DNA of 64,000 nt from Pedobacter miscanthi. Its GTDB lineage: Bacteria; Bacteroidota; Bacteroidia; Sphingobacteriales; Sphingobacteriaceae. A model generated the notes under the pieces. That model saw only the letters and a list, made by a program, of their open reading frames with translations. It searched no databases and had not been told where the DNA came from. The translations under genes and the position numbers were made by a program. This document shows, piece by piece, positions 8,495-16,994 of the stretch. Where the stretch lies: assembly GCF_003315595.1 (NCBI RefSeq), contig NZ_QNQU01000017.1:86092-150091 (forward strand). The letters are read 5' to 3'. Numbering within the stretch: position 1 is the stretch's first letter; each line of letters starts with the position of its first letter.

Positions 8495-9718
8495 ATGCTA
8501 TATAAAATGCAAACAAAATTAAACACAATAGAAGAAGCCATCGCAGATATAAAAGCTGGTAAAGTGATTATTGTTGTAGATGACGAGAATAGAGAAAACG
8601 AAGGTGATTTTTTAACGGCTGCCGAAAATGCAACCCCCGAGATCATCAACTTTATGGCCACTTATGGTCGTGGTTTAATCTGTGCCCCTTTAACAGAAGA
8701 GCGTTGCAAAGAGTTAAACCTGAACCTGATGGTGGGCAAGAATACCGCGGCTTACGAAACCAATTTTACGGTTTCGGTTGATCTTGTTGGGCATGGTTGT
8801 ACTACCGGTATTTCGGCCAGCGACCGTTCTAAAACCATGCTGGCTTTGGTTGATCCTAAAACCGATCCTGAAGAACTGGGCAGACCCGGACATATTTTTC
8901 CATTAATTGCGAAAGATGGTGGTGTAATCCGTCGTGCAGGTCATACCGAAGCTGCGGTAGATTTAGCCCGTTTGGCCGGAATGAAACCTGCAGGTTTACT
9001 GGTAGAGATTTTAAAGGAAGATGGCGAAATGGCCCGTTTACCGGATCTTTTCAAAATTGCAGAACAACACCAGTTAAAAATTATATCAATCGAAGACCTG
9101 ATTGCTTACCGTTTAAAGATAGACAGTTTAATCAAACAGGAAGTAACCATCGATTTACCTACCGCCTGGGGCGATTTTAAAATGACTGCTTATACGCAGC
9201 TGGATAATAATGCAACCCACCTGGCGATTTCTAAAGGAAGCTGGAATGCCGATGAACCGATTCTGGCCCGTGTACACAGCTCGTGCGTCACCGGCGATAT
9301 TTTCGGTTCGTGCCGTTGCGATTGTGGTCCGCAGTTACACAAAGCTTTAGAGATGATCGAGAAAGAAGGCAAAGGTATTGTGGTTTACATGAACCAGGAG
9401 GGAAGGGGTATTGGCCTGATTAATAAATTACGTTCGTACAACTTACAGGATGCCGGTTTCGATACGGTAGAGGCAAACATTAAGTTAGGCTTTAAAGGCG
9501 ACGAACGCGATTATGGCGTAGGTGCACAGATCCTCCGCTCAGAAGGGGTAACCAAAATGCGTTTAATGAGCAACAACCCAACCAAAAGGGCCGGCTTAAT
9601 AGGTTATGGTTTAGAGGTGGTAGAAAATATTCCGATCGAGATTGCAAGCAACAAACATAACGAGCGTTACCTGGCCACCAAAAGAGACAAAATGGGGCAC
9701 TCGATTATGAAAGGATAA
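8495..9718 (+). CDS. ribBA: RibBA: DHBP synthase / GTP cyclohydrolase II
   Basis: A bifunctional 407-residue cytoplasmic enzyme for the first steps of both branches of riboflavin synthesis: ribulose 5-phosphate to 3,4-dihydroxy-2-butanone 4-phosphate, and GTP to the pyrimidinone precursor. The N-terminal half (about 5-205) has the RibB motif DDENRENEGDFL and the HTEAAVDL segment. The C-terminal half (about 210-400) has the RibA zinc site SSCVTGDIFGSCRCDCG (three Cys) and the GTP-binding QEGRGIGL. Both halves look complete. ATG at 8495 or the one four codons later (MQTKLNTIEEA) could be the start. A strong terminator follows. Confidence 0.96.
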   Translation: MLYKMQTKLNTIEEAIADIKAGKVIIVVDDENRENEGDFLTAAENATPEIINFMATYGRGLICAPLTEERCKELNLNLMVGKNTAAYETNFTVSVDLVGHGCTTGISASDRSKTMLALVDPKTDPEELGRPGHIFPLIAKDGGVIRRAGHTEAAVDLARLAGMKPAGLLVEILKEDGEMARLPDLFKIAEQHQLKIISIEDLIAYRLKIDSLIKQEVTIDLPTAWGDFKMTAYTQLDNNATHLAISKGSWNADEPILARVHSSCVTGDIFGSCRCDCGPQLHKALEMIEKEGKGIVVYMNQEGRGIGLINKLRSYNLQDAGFDTVEANIKLGFKGDERDYGVGAQILRSEGVTKMRLMSNNPTKRAGLIGYGLEVVENIPIEIASNKHNERYLATKRDKMGHSIMKG

Positions 9719-9788
9719 GGATTGAGTCTGGCGTATTGGGTTTGGCGTTAGGCGCTTCCAAACATAATGCCAATATCAGGATAGTAAT

Positions 9789-9832
9789 AAAAAAGCCAGT
9801 GATTGAATTGATGTTCAGTTACTGGCTTTTTT
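9789..9832 (+). terminator. Rho-independent terminator after ribBA
   Basis: The stem aaaaagccagt pairs with actggctttttt across a 20-nt loop, followed by a T-run. It lies 70 bp downstream of the ribBA stop. Confidence 0.75.
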
Positions 9833-9879
9833 GGTTTTATGTAGGGGTTTTCCCCATGCGGGGCATCTCACTCGCGGTC

Positions 9880-10415
9880 GTCATTTCGAGCGGAGTGCAA
9901 CGAAGTCGAGAACCACGAAGTGCTCAGCGAAGCTAAATCTATCTCGAGATAGATCTCTCCGCTTCGCTTTGCTCCGGTCGAGATGACGAGTTTTCTATTG
10001 GAGTCTGCCATTTGTAGCGTAGTCGAAGGGTAAGCAATTACCAATTAACCAATTTAAACAATTAACCGGTTAAAAGCTTTCTTTATCAGATCCTGAAATA
10101 AATTCAGGATGACGTGTGGCGGGAGTAAACCATTGCAATTCCGAAACCTGTTCCATTTTGTCCGTCGCGAATCAACCTCCCAGTGTGGGTCATCCTCCCA
10201 CGCAATTCGTAATTTCGAGCGGAGTGCAACGAAGTCGAGAAATCTATCTCGAGATAGATCTCTCCGCTTCGCTTTGCTCCGGTCGAGATGACGAATTTTC
10301 TATTGGAGTCTGCCATTTGTAGCGTAGTCGAAGGGTAAGCAATTACCAATTAACCGGTTAAAAGCTTTCTTTATCAGATCCTGAAATAAATTCAGGATGA
10401 CGTGTAGCGGTAGTA
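9880..10415. repeat. Two direct copies of a REP-like composite element
   Basis: Copy A (about 9880-10130) and copy B (about 10208-10415) share a fixed order. First come cgtcatttcgagcggagtg and gatctctccgcttcgctttg, then a 'gagatgacga' arm. These are followed by the stretch attggagtctgccatttgta, a 'gaagggtaagcaattacc' segment, and a hairpin tcctgaaataaattcagga. Copy B lacks about 22 bp in each of two places. The core is the same REP family as at 5.9 and 21.4 kb. No gene lies between 9719 and 10467; the small open frames are repeat translations. Confidence 0.75.
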
Positions 10416-10467
10416 AACCAATGACCAATGGCCAATGACCAGTGAACCAATGCCCAGTGAACTAAAC

Positions 10468-13400
10468 CTACCTTCTCTCTTTCCCTTTACTCTGATTAAT
10501 AATCGCGTCCTTATTGATCGATTTATTCGTTTTAACAGGGGCTTCGCTTTGTTTACGCTTTAAATTACGGCGGTACGCACCCGAAATTTTCTGGATAAAC
10601 TCTTTAAACGTATCAAACTGTTGCGTGTACAATAAACCGAACGAAGTTACATTCGCCGTCGGACTGATTCCGCTGTTTAAGAAAATACTTTGCTGGGTGG
10701 GTGGTTTGTTGGCCGCTTTGATTGTTAAACTACCATCTTTCCTTAATAAAAATAAGGCCTCAACCTCTCTACCTACGTTATTATCGCCAAAGTTGATCAG
10801 GGTGAAATCGTTTACACTGTTCCTGTCTACAATACCTGCGTTGATAATTAAACGGTCGTTAAAGAATTTGAACGATGCATTTGCCTCGCTCAGTGAGCGC
10901 ACGTTTAAATCCACAAAGTTTAAATTTAACGACGACAGTACATTGTTAAACTGGTTAAATACCAGTTCGGTAGCTGTACTGGTTGCGGTAGAACTCAGCT
11001 GGTTTCCGATCGATTCTCCACCATTACCAGGCGCAAAACTCCTTCTGATAATTAAACTGAAAGCCTGTAAATTCAGGTTGTTCTGGTCGCTGAAATAAGT
11101 CTGAAGCTCCTCTTTGATCGATGGCTGTGAAGGGAAATTGATGTCCAGTTTAATATCAGGTTTTAGCAGTAGTCCGGTTAATCCCATCTCTACTTCGGTA
11201 TTTACCCGCTGGTTGGCATTGCTACTCGCATCGCGGTTAGCTGCTTTATATAAATCGTTCAAACTTGCCCTTAAAGCATATACTGCCCTTAAATTGATCT
11301 GTGCAGCCGTAGGATTACCCGTCCAGCGGATGGTTCCGCCCTGCCTGATGTCGAACTTCTTATTAATAACCTCCTGGGCCGTAAAATCAAAACTTCCGGT
11401 TTCAATAATGTAATCGCCCGACATCTCGAAATCGCCAAAACTATTGATGTTCAGGTTCAGTTCAGCATTACCTTTGCCACTCAGGTTACCCAGTGTGGTA
11501 TAAATATTTGCTGTGGTATTCGGGTCGATGGTGAGCTTGAACGTAAGCGTAATACCATCGAAATTGGTCTTTTTCTTTACAACAACAGAAGAATCGCGAC
11601 TCACAAAATTGATGAAATCTTTATCGGAGATCGTTTCCGAACTGTTTAAAGGCAGGTTAAAAACCGTTCCTTTTTCGGTTTTCGCCTTAATATCAATTTT
11701 CATCTTATTCGTTGGTCCCGTAAAAGTAAATACCCCGGTACCATAAGCGCGGCCATAATAAACCGAGTTGTCTTTAGCTGTCGTATTCAGGGCCATTAAA
11801 TTATTGGCTTCCACCTTTACATTTAAAGTAGGGTAATTGATGTCGTTTAAATCAACAGTACCTTCTTTTACGGTAGCTTCGTGGCCTTCCAGGTCGTTTA
11901 TTGTAAAGTTATTTAATTTGATTACGCTGTTGTTTACCTCTACCTTATCGGTAATTACATAGGTAGTTTTCAGGTAGTTTACCATCAGCTGTCCCTTATC
12001 CAGGGCTACACTTCCGTTAATCTCCGGTTTATCAAACTTCCCTTTAACGGTTAAATCAGCAGAGATGTTTCCTTTTAAATTCGATACCAGCTCTTTTACA
12101 AAAGGCTCCAGGATGGTGAGTTTGCTCTCGCTCATTTTAAGTCCGAGGTCTATTTCTTTCTCTTTAAGGTCGAGGTTTCCCGTAAGTTTAAAAGTTTCCG
12201 AATCGTCTGCTACCACGCGGGTAAACACATTTATTTTTTTGCTCTCGTTATTGTATGATGAGGTATCGGTTAAGGTTCCGATGTAAATATCATTAAAGTT
12301 CAGGGAGTCGATTTTTAAATCGTCGGTTACCCTTGGGGCTTTTAACACGCCGTACAAATCCGTTGTTCCATTGGCATTTCCGCCCAGCTTAACACCAAAA
12401 CCTTTGGTAAAAGGGTTAAGTGTTTTGAGGTTAAAATCTTTAAAACCTACGCTGATGAGGTCTTTCGGGTCTTCCGAAATCAATCCATCAATAATCAGTT
12501 GCTGTTTTCCGTTGGTGAGGTCGAAGTTGGTGATTTCTGTTTTACCATTGTTCAGCACAATACGCACTTTCTCCTGGATACGCCATTCTTCATTATTGAT
12601 TTTCAGAATAGATGGCAATATGCTCAGGCGGGCCGTAGTATCCTGGTTTTTCGTAAACTCTACCAAACCGTTCAAATCGAGCTGATTGGCCTCATCCGAA
12701 TTCGACATCTTTACGTTAAAAGCCAGACTATCGCTCCGCAGGATGTTCGAAATGTTGACATCTTTAATAAATAAACTGTCGTTAATCTGCACTCGATCGG
12801 AAGTTACAATCAGCTGGAGCTGTTGCGTGGTGGTGTTTTCATCCAGGATGATGTTGTTTACCACAATGCCGTTGTATTTCAGTTTCCGCACAAACCCGTT
12901 TAAGGTGGCCTTATTGTTCCTCGAATCAAATTCGCCGGTTAGCGTTGCGCCTTCTTCCAGTTCTAAACCAGGCGCGAAAAGCTGTGCCAGCGGTTCGAAC
13001 TTTTTAACCATCAGGTTAAACTCAAAAATCTGATTTTTGTATTTGATAATATCCGCCTGTAAAGATGGGATATAGGTTTTGGCAATCGCTTTGTAATACG
13101 AAACAATAGAATTGAGGTCGTATTCGCCTTTAATGTTCGCATCTAGAATATCTGAGCGGATATCCAGCACACGGTTGGCACCGGTACCATTGGCCGTAAG
13201 CTGAACCGAATCTACACTATAGGTACCCTTAGGGTTTTTTAAACTGATTTCTTCGATTAATAATTTGCCTGAAATGTTATTGAGGTTCGTACCCGAAAAG
13301 TTGGTGGTAAACTTGGCGTCAACCATCAGCGAATCTTTCAGCAGTTTTAAGGCTTTCAACTTCGCTTTAGAAATGGTTGCATTAAAATTGAATACCGGTA

Positions 13401-14949
13401 ACTTAGGGTTCAGGTTTACACCACCATCGAAAACCAGTTTTACATTACGGTCGTTAATGCTCAGTTTGCCGTCAAAATACTTTTTATCAAAAGTTCCATC
13501 AATCTTCACATTGTGGTAACGGTAATTGTTAAAATCGATATAATCTACATCGCCATTTATTTTCTCGGTGAGGTCTTTAAGCTCCGTTCCGCGGCCTTTT
13601 ACATATAATGAAGAACTAATACGTCCCAGGCTTTTCTCATCAAGCAGGTTGCCGATATTGAAATCGTATGTTTTTACATTACCGGTGTACGAAGGCACAT
13701 CGTTTTTGTCGATCTTCATGTTCACATCCGAAACAATACGGCCCAGTTTGGTCTTAAATTCGCCGTAAGCAATAAAATCGTTCTGGAAACCCGTAAAACT
13801 CCCGTTAAAGTTAATATTGCCGAATTTGTTAACAATAGCGGGTATCATTTTCTTTTTCGTATTGGTAATACCACCCAGTACCTCATCAAGATCGGTTTTA
13901 TTCGTGCCCGCCATTTCGATGTTCAGGTCCATAAAAGTTTCTCTCCATTTTGGTAGTCCCTTTATAATGAAATCACCTTTAATGTGTGTGGCTTTTCCTG
14001 TTCTGATGGATAGTTTTTTGGCTTTAAGGTTGTTTACCAAGCCCGTAATTTGTCCGTCTACATCCAGGTCGAGCTTCATTGTATTCAGCTCCGGGGCAAA
14101 AAAGGCAACATCCCTGGAGGTAATGTGGCTATCTTTAAAAATAGCCTTCATCCTCACATTATCAACATAGTGGTTAAAATCCCTGTAGCTTTTAAACCGC
14201 ATCTGGTAATAATCCGTTAAACGGCTCTGGTTGGTTTCGAGCAGGAGGTTTTTTAATTCTATTGCATTGCTATCGATGGTGGTTTGGGCGGTAAGGTTTT
14301 TCAGGTAAAATCCGCTGCGCTCTTTAAAGGTGAGGTTTTTGATATTGGTTTTAACCAGGTGGTTTTTCATATCAAGCCCTTCAAAAATACCGCTCAGTTG
14401 TTTAACGTCAACATTATCAAAGTTTACACTTTTGCCTTGTGAGATGTCTTTTGCATTGTAATTGATATACCTGAAAGCAAATTTGTTTAAAATCAAACGG
14501 CCCAATTTTACATCAAAAGGTTTGCTCTTCTTTTTCTTTACAGTAGGTTTACCAGAATCGAAGTAGTTAATGATGAAATCGAGGTTAGAAGACTTATCTT
14601 TGAAATCCTTTAGGAAAAACTGCCCGTTATTGATCTGTACGGTATTGATATCGATAATCTTTTTATCAATTGATAATTGATTGATATCCACCATAAATTG
14701 TGGCGTGCTGAGTAGAGTGTCTTTTTGTAAATCCAACACCAATAAATCTTCCAGTACTACGGATTTAAAAGGTTTGATGTAAAGACTCTTGATTTTTATG
14801 GTAGTTTTGAGCTCTTTTGATAAGTATGCAGCAGCTTTCTGCGCAAAATAAGTTTGAACAGGCTTAAATTGCAGCGAGAAAATAATAAGCGCGAGCAGCA
14901 AAATTATTGATGCGATTACCCAAAGGAGTATTTTAAATAGTTTTTTAAT
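10468..14949 (-). CDS. tamB: TamB-family translocation/assembly module protein
   Basis: A giant inner-membrane-anchored periplasmic protein (about 1490 residues) of the AsmA/TamB superfamily, a bridge-like protein linked to outer-membrane protein insertion and phospholipid transport. Seen: an N-terminal membrane anchor (LLWVIASIILLLALIIFSLQFKP), endless short beta-strand repeats with conserved 'G.....G' spacing, and a C-terminal DUF490-like region with RWTGNPTAAQINLRAVY and LNLNFVDLNVRS. A partner Omp85 protein is not nearby. The frame has no ATG or GTG before the anchor. A TTG at 14899 would cut the anchor in half, so I place the start at the ATT (14947-14949) that precedes KKLFKILLW. A stop lies at 14968-14970. 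It is divergent from tsaD with only 26 bp between. Confidence 0.88.
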   Translation of the reverse strand: MKKLFKILLWVIASIILLLALIIFSLQFKPVQTYFAQKAAAYLSKELKTTIKIKSLYIKPFKSVVLEDLLVLDLQKDTLLSTPQFMVDINQLSIDKKIIDINTVQINNGQFFLKDFKDKSSNLDFIINYFDSGKPTVKKKKSKPFDVKLGRLILNKFAFRYINYNAKDISQGKSVNFDNVDVKQLSGIFEGLDMKNHLVKTNIKNLTFKERSGFYLKNLTAQTTIDSNAIELKNLLLETNQSRLTDYYQMRFKSYRDFNHYVDNVRMKAIFKDSHITSRDVAFFAPELNTMKLDLDVDGQITGLVNNLKAKKLSIRTGKATHIKGDFIIKGLPKWRETFMDLNIEMAGTNKTDLDEVLGGITNTKKKMIPAIVNKFGNINFNGSFTGFQNDFIAYGEFKTKLGRIVSDVNMKIDKNDVPSYTGNVKTYDFNIGNLLDEKSLGRISSSLYVKGRGTELKDLTEKINGDVDYIDFNNYRYHNVKIDGTFDKKYFDGKLSINDRNVKLVFDGGVNLNPKLPVFNFNATISKAKLKALKLLKDSLMVDAKFTTNFSGTNLNNISGKLLIEEISLKNPKGTYSVDSVQLTANGTGANRVLDIRSDILDANIKGEYDLNSIVSYYKAIAKTYIPSLQADIIKYKNQIFEFNLMVKKFEPLAQLFAPGLELEEGATLTGEFDSRNNKATLNGFVRKLKYNGIVVNNIILDENTTTQQLQLIVTSDRVQINDSLFIKDVNISNILRSDSLAFNVKMSNSDEANQLDLNGLVEFTKNQDTTARLSILPSILKINNEEWRIQEKVRIVLNNGKTEITNFDLTNGKQQLIIDGLISEDPKDLISVGFKDFNLKTLNPFTKGFGVKLGGNANGTTDLYGVLKAPRVTDDLKIDSLNFNDIYIGTLTDTSSYNNESKKINVFTRVVADDSETFKLTGNLDLKEKEIDLGLKMSESKLTILEPFVKELVSNLKGNISADLTVKGKFDKPEINGSVALDKGQLMVNYLKTTYVITDKVEVNNSVIKLNNFTINDLEGHEATVKEGTVDLNDINYPTLNVKVEANNLMALNTTAKDNSVYYGRAYGTGVFTFTGPTNKMKIDIKAKTEKGTVFNLPLNSSETISDKDFINFVSRDSSVVVKKKTNFDGITLTFKLTIDPNTTANIYTTLGNLSGKGNAELNLNINSFGDFEMSGDYIIETGSFDFTAQEVINKKFDIRQGGTIRWTGNPTAAQINLRAVYALRASLNDLYKAANRDASSNANQRVNTEVEMGLTGLLLKPDIKLDINFPSQPSIKEELQTYFSDQNNLNLQAFSLIIRRSFAPGNGGESIGNQLSSTATSTATELVFNQFNNVLSSLNLNFVDLNVRSLSEANASFKFFNDRLIINAGIVDRNSVNDFTLINFGDNNVGREVEALFLLRKDGSLTIKAANKPPTQQSIFLNSGISPTANVTSFGLLYTQQFDTFKEFIQKISGAYRRNLKRKQSEAPVKTNKSINKDAIINQSKGKERR

Positions 14950-14956
14950 AATTTTG
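14949..14956 (+). promoter_or_regulatory. -7 box TAATTTTG before tsaD
   Basis: A TAnnTTTG match predicting a start about 13 nt before the tsaD TTG codon, hence a very short leader. The box overlaps the presumed first codon of the divergent tamB. Confidence 0.45.
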
Positions 14957-14975
14957 CAGCTTAAATATTAATAAT

Positions 14976-15977
14976 TTGTCTGTTATACTTGCTATTGAGT
15001 CCTCTTGCGATGATACTTCCGTTGCTATTTGTAACAACGGCAAAATTACTGCCAATGTTATTGCAAACCAAACAATTCATCAAAATTATGGTGGTGTAAT
15101 CCCCGAATTGGCATCGAGGGTACATCAACAGAATATTGTGCCTGCCGTACAACAGGCCTTGATTAATGCCAATGTAACAAAACAGGACATAAATGCCGTT
15201 GCCTTTACACGCGGTCCTGGTTTATTGGGATCGTTATTGGTTGGCGTTTCTTTTGCAAAATCTTTTGCATTAGCCCTAAATGTACCTTTAATTTCTGTGA
15301 ATCACATGCATGCGCATATTTTAGCGCATTTTATTGATGATCCTAAACCTAGTTTCCCTTTTCTGTGCCTTACCGTTTCGGGCGGCCACACACAGATTGT
15401 ACTGGTGAAAGATTATTTCGACATGGAGATTGTGGGCGAAACCCTGGATGATGCCGCGGGCGAAGCTTTTGATAAAACGGCTAAATTGTTAAACCTGCCT
15501 TATCCCGGCGGACCATTGGTTGATAAACATGCTAAAATGGGCAATCCTTTGGCGTTTAAATTTGCCGAGCCACAAATTGCCGATCTGAATTTTAGTTTCA
15601 GCGGTTTTAAAACTTCCATCCTGTATTTCATCAGGAAACAGGAACAACAGAATCCTGATTTTATTGCCGAAAACCTGGATGATATCTGCGCCTCGGTTCA
15701 GCATAGCATTGTTCAGATTTTGTTAAACAAGTTAAAGAAAGCTGCAAAACAGTATAATATAAAAGAAATTGCCATTGCCGGTGGGGTTTCGGCAAACTCT
15801 GGCTTAAGAGACGGATTGCAGAAAACGGCTGATGAGTTGGGCTGGAATATTTATATCCCTGCCTTTCAGTACTGTACTGATAATGCGGGTATGATTGCCA
15901 TTGCAGGATACCATAAATTTTTGAAAGAGGATTTTGTAGGACAGGACGTTTCGCCGATGGCGAGAATGGAGTTTTAA
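14976..15977 (+). CDS. tsaD: TsaD, tRNA N6-threonylcarbamoyladenosine transferase
   Basis: A 333-residue cytoplasmic Kae1/TsaD enzyme that transfers threonylcarbamoyl to A37 of ANN-decoding tRNAs, working with TsaB and TsaE (not in the window). Seen: ASKHA-fold start VILAIESSCDDTS, metal-binding His110 and His114 in NHMHAH, the SGGHT nucleotide motif, GEAFDK, AGGVSANSGLR, and the C-terminal DNAGMIA. Length matches the family. The start codon is TTG; the next upstream in-frame codons have no better start before a stop, and the N-terminus aligns with the family from residue 2. Confidence 0.95.
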   Translation: MSVILAIESSCDDTSVAICNNGKITANVIANQTIHQNYGGVIPELASRVHQQNIVPAVQQALINANVTKQDINAVAFTRGPGLLGSLLVGVSFAKSFALALNVPLISVNHMHAHILAHFIDDPKPSFPFLCLTVSGGHTQIVLVKDYFDMEIVGETLDDAAGEAFDKTAKLLNLPYPGGPLVDKHAKMGNPLAFKFAEPQIADLNFSFSGFKTSILYFIRKQEQQNPDFIAENLDDICASVQHSIVQILLNKLKKAAKQYNIKEIAIAGGVSANSGLRDGLQKTADELGWNIYIPAFQYCTDNAGMIAIAGYHKFLKEDFVGQDVSPMARMEF

Positions 15978-16337
15978 TAAGGTGGTTAACTGGTTAATTG
16001 TTTAAATCGGTTAACTGTTAGCCCACGCCTTCGACTACGCTCAGGGGAGGACTGTGTTATGATGATAATTGTTAAATTGAAGGATTGTTAAATTGCTAAA
16101 GCAAATTGCCAACTGTAAACTGATTAATTGGTATTGATTCAGTAATGATTGGTTTGTTGGAAATTGATAATTGGTCATTTGTTCTCGCCAAATCGTCATT
16201 GCGAGGAGGCTTTTTCAGCCGAGGAAGCAATCCTAATACGATAGAAAATTGAATAGCTAACTGGCACTGAAAAGATCCTGAAACAAGTTCAGGATGACGA
16301 TCATGAGGGGAGTATAAAATAACAGAGTAAGAAGATT

Positions 16338-16640
16338 GCGGAAAATACTTCTCCGTGTTATCTGTGCCTCCGTGGCAAAGGATGGCGATCGCGAGGGGAG
16401 CGTAAAGTAGCGGAGCAAGAAAATTGCGGAAAATACTTCTCCGTGTTATCTGTGCCTCCGTGGCAAAGGATGGCGATCGCGAGGGGAGCGTAAAGTAGCG
16501 GAGCAAGAAAATTGCGGAAAATACTTCTCCGTGTTATCTGTGCCTCCGTGGCAAAGGATTGCGATCGCGAAGTGAGAGGGCATGAAATAGAGAGAAAGAA
16601 AATTGCGAATCCCTCTCTGTGTTCTCTGTGCCTCCGTGGC
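16338..16640. repeat. 88-bp tandem repeat with 'tctgtgcctccgtggc' core
   Basis: Units start at 16338, 16426 and 16514 (period 88 bp); the third decays and a partial fourth copy of the core follows (ctctgtgcctccgtggcgaa near 16625). Each unit has gcggaaaatacttctccgtg, the core, and ggcgatcgcgagg. The flanking 15978-16337 region holds A/T-rich degenerate repeats and a tcctgaa...ttcagga hairpin. Open frames across it are repeat translations. Confidence 0.8.
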
Positions 16641-16721
16641 GAAAAAAATAAAAACCGGCAGATATTACTGCCAATAAACCTTCCGGCTTCGGATCTCCGA
16701 TACCGGAATTAAAAATTATAT

Positions 16722-16919
16722 ATGACTGGAGCATCGTTAATATTTTGGATTGTTTGTGCGATACCGCTTATCGGTATCATTTACTGGTTAATCAGGAAAG
16801 ATAAAAACAAACTCAAAGGAAGTTGGGGCGTGATTATTTTAGGCGCACTGGTTATTGCTGCACTTTTGGTAATTGTATATGTTACCAAAGACTTTGATAC
16901 TGTTTTTAGCCAGAATTAA
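16722..16919 (+). CDS. Small two-span membrane protein, 65 aa
   Basis: Unrecognised family. Two predicted membrane segments (ASLIFWIVCAIPLIGIIYWL and WGVIILGALVIAALLVIVYV) are separated by a basic loop RKDKNKLKGS, which suggests a cytoplasmic hairpin loop, and followed by a short acidic tail. The start ATG at 16722 follows an A/T-rich leader. It is followed by a separate promoter for the TonB receptor, so it is probably monocistronic. It resembles the many short inner-membrane proteins of Bacteroidota; the function is unknown. Confidence 0.6.
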   Translation: MTGASLIFWIVCAIPLIGIIYWLIRKDKNKLKGSWGVIILGALVIAALLVIVYVTKDFDTVFSQN

Positions 16920-16970
16920 ATAGCTTGTTTTAATTCTTATTTAGACCTATTCGATTTAGTGTCTATTTTC

Positions 16971-16978
16971 TATCTTTG
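16971..16978 (+). promoter_or_regulatory. -7 box TATCTTTG before the TonB receptor
   Basis: An exact TAnnTTTG match 16 bp before the start codon. A weak dyad (tagac...gtcta, 16941-16965) lies immediately upstream and could be an operator. Confidence 0.45.
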
Positions 16979-16994
16979 CCAAAATTTAAGATAG

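Noticed and set aside
10514..14170. Several plus-strand frames of 66-194 codons inside tamB
   Set aside because: They are shadows of the long tamB frame, with no starts or domains of their own.
16096..16734. Frames of 66-136 codons over the 88-bp repeats
   Set aside because: They repeat with the array and overlap each other in several frames; no conserved protein pattern.
16935..16970. Fur-like box before the TonB receptor
   Set aside because: Only a 5-bp dyad (tagac/gtcta) is visible; not enough to call an iron-regulated operator.
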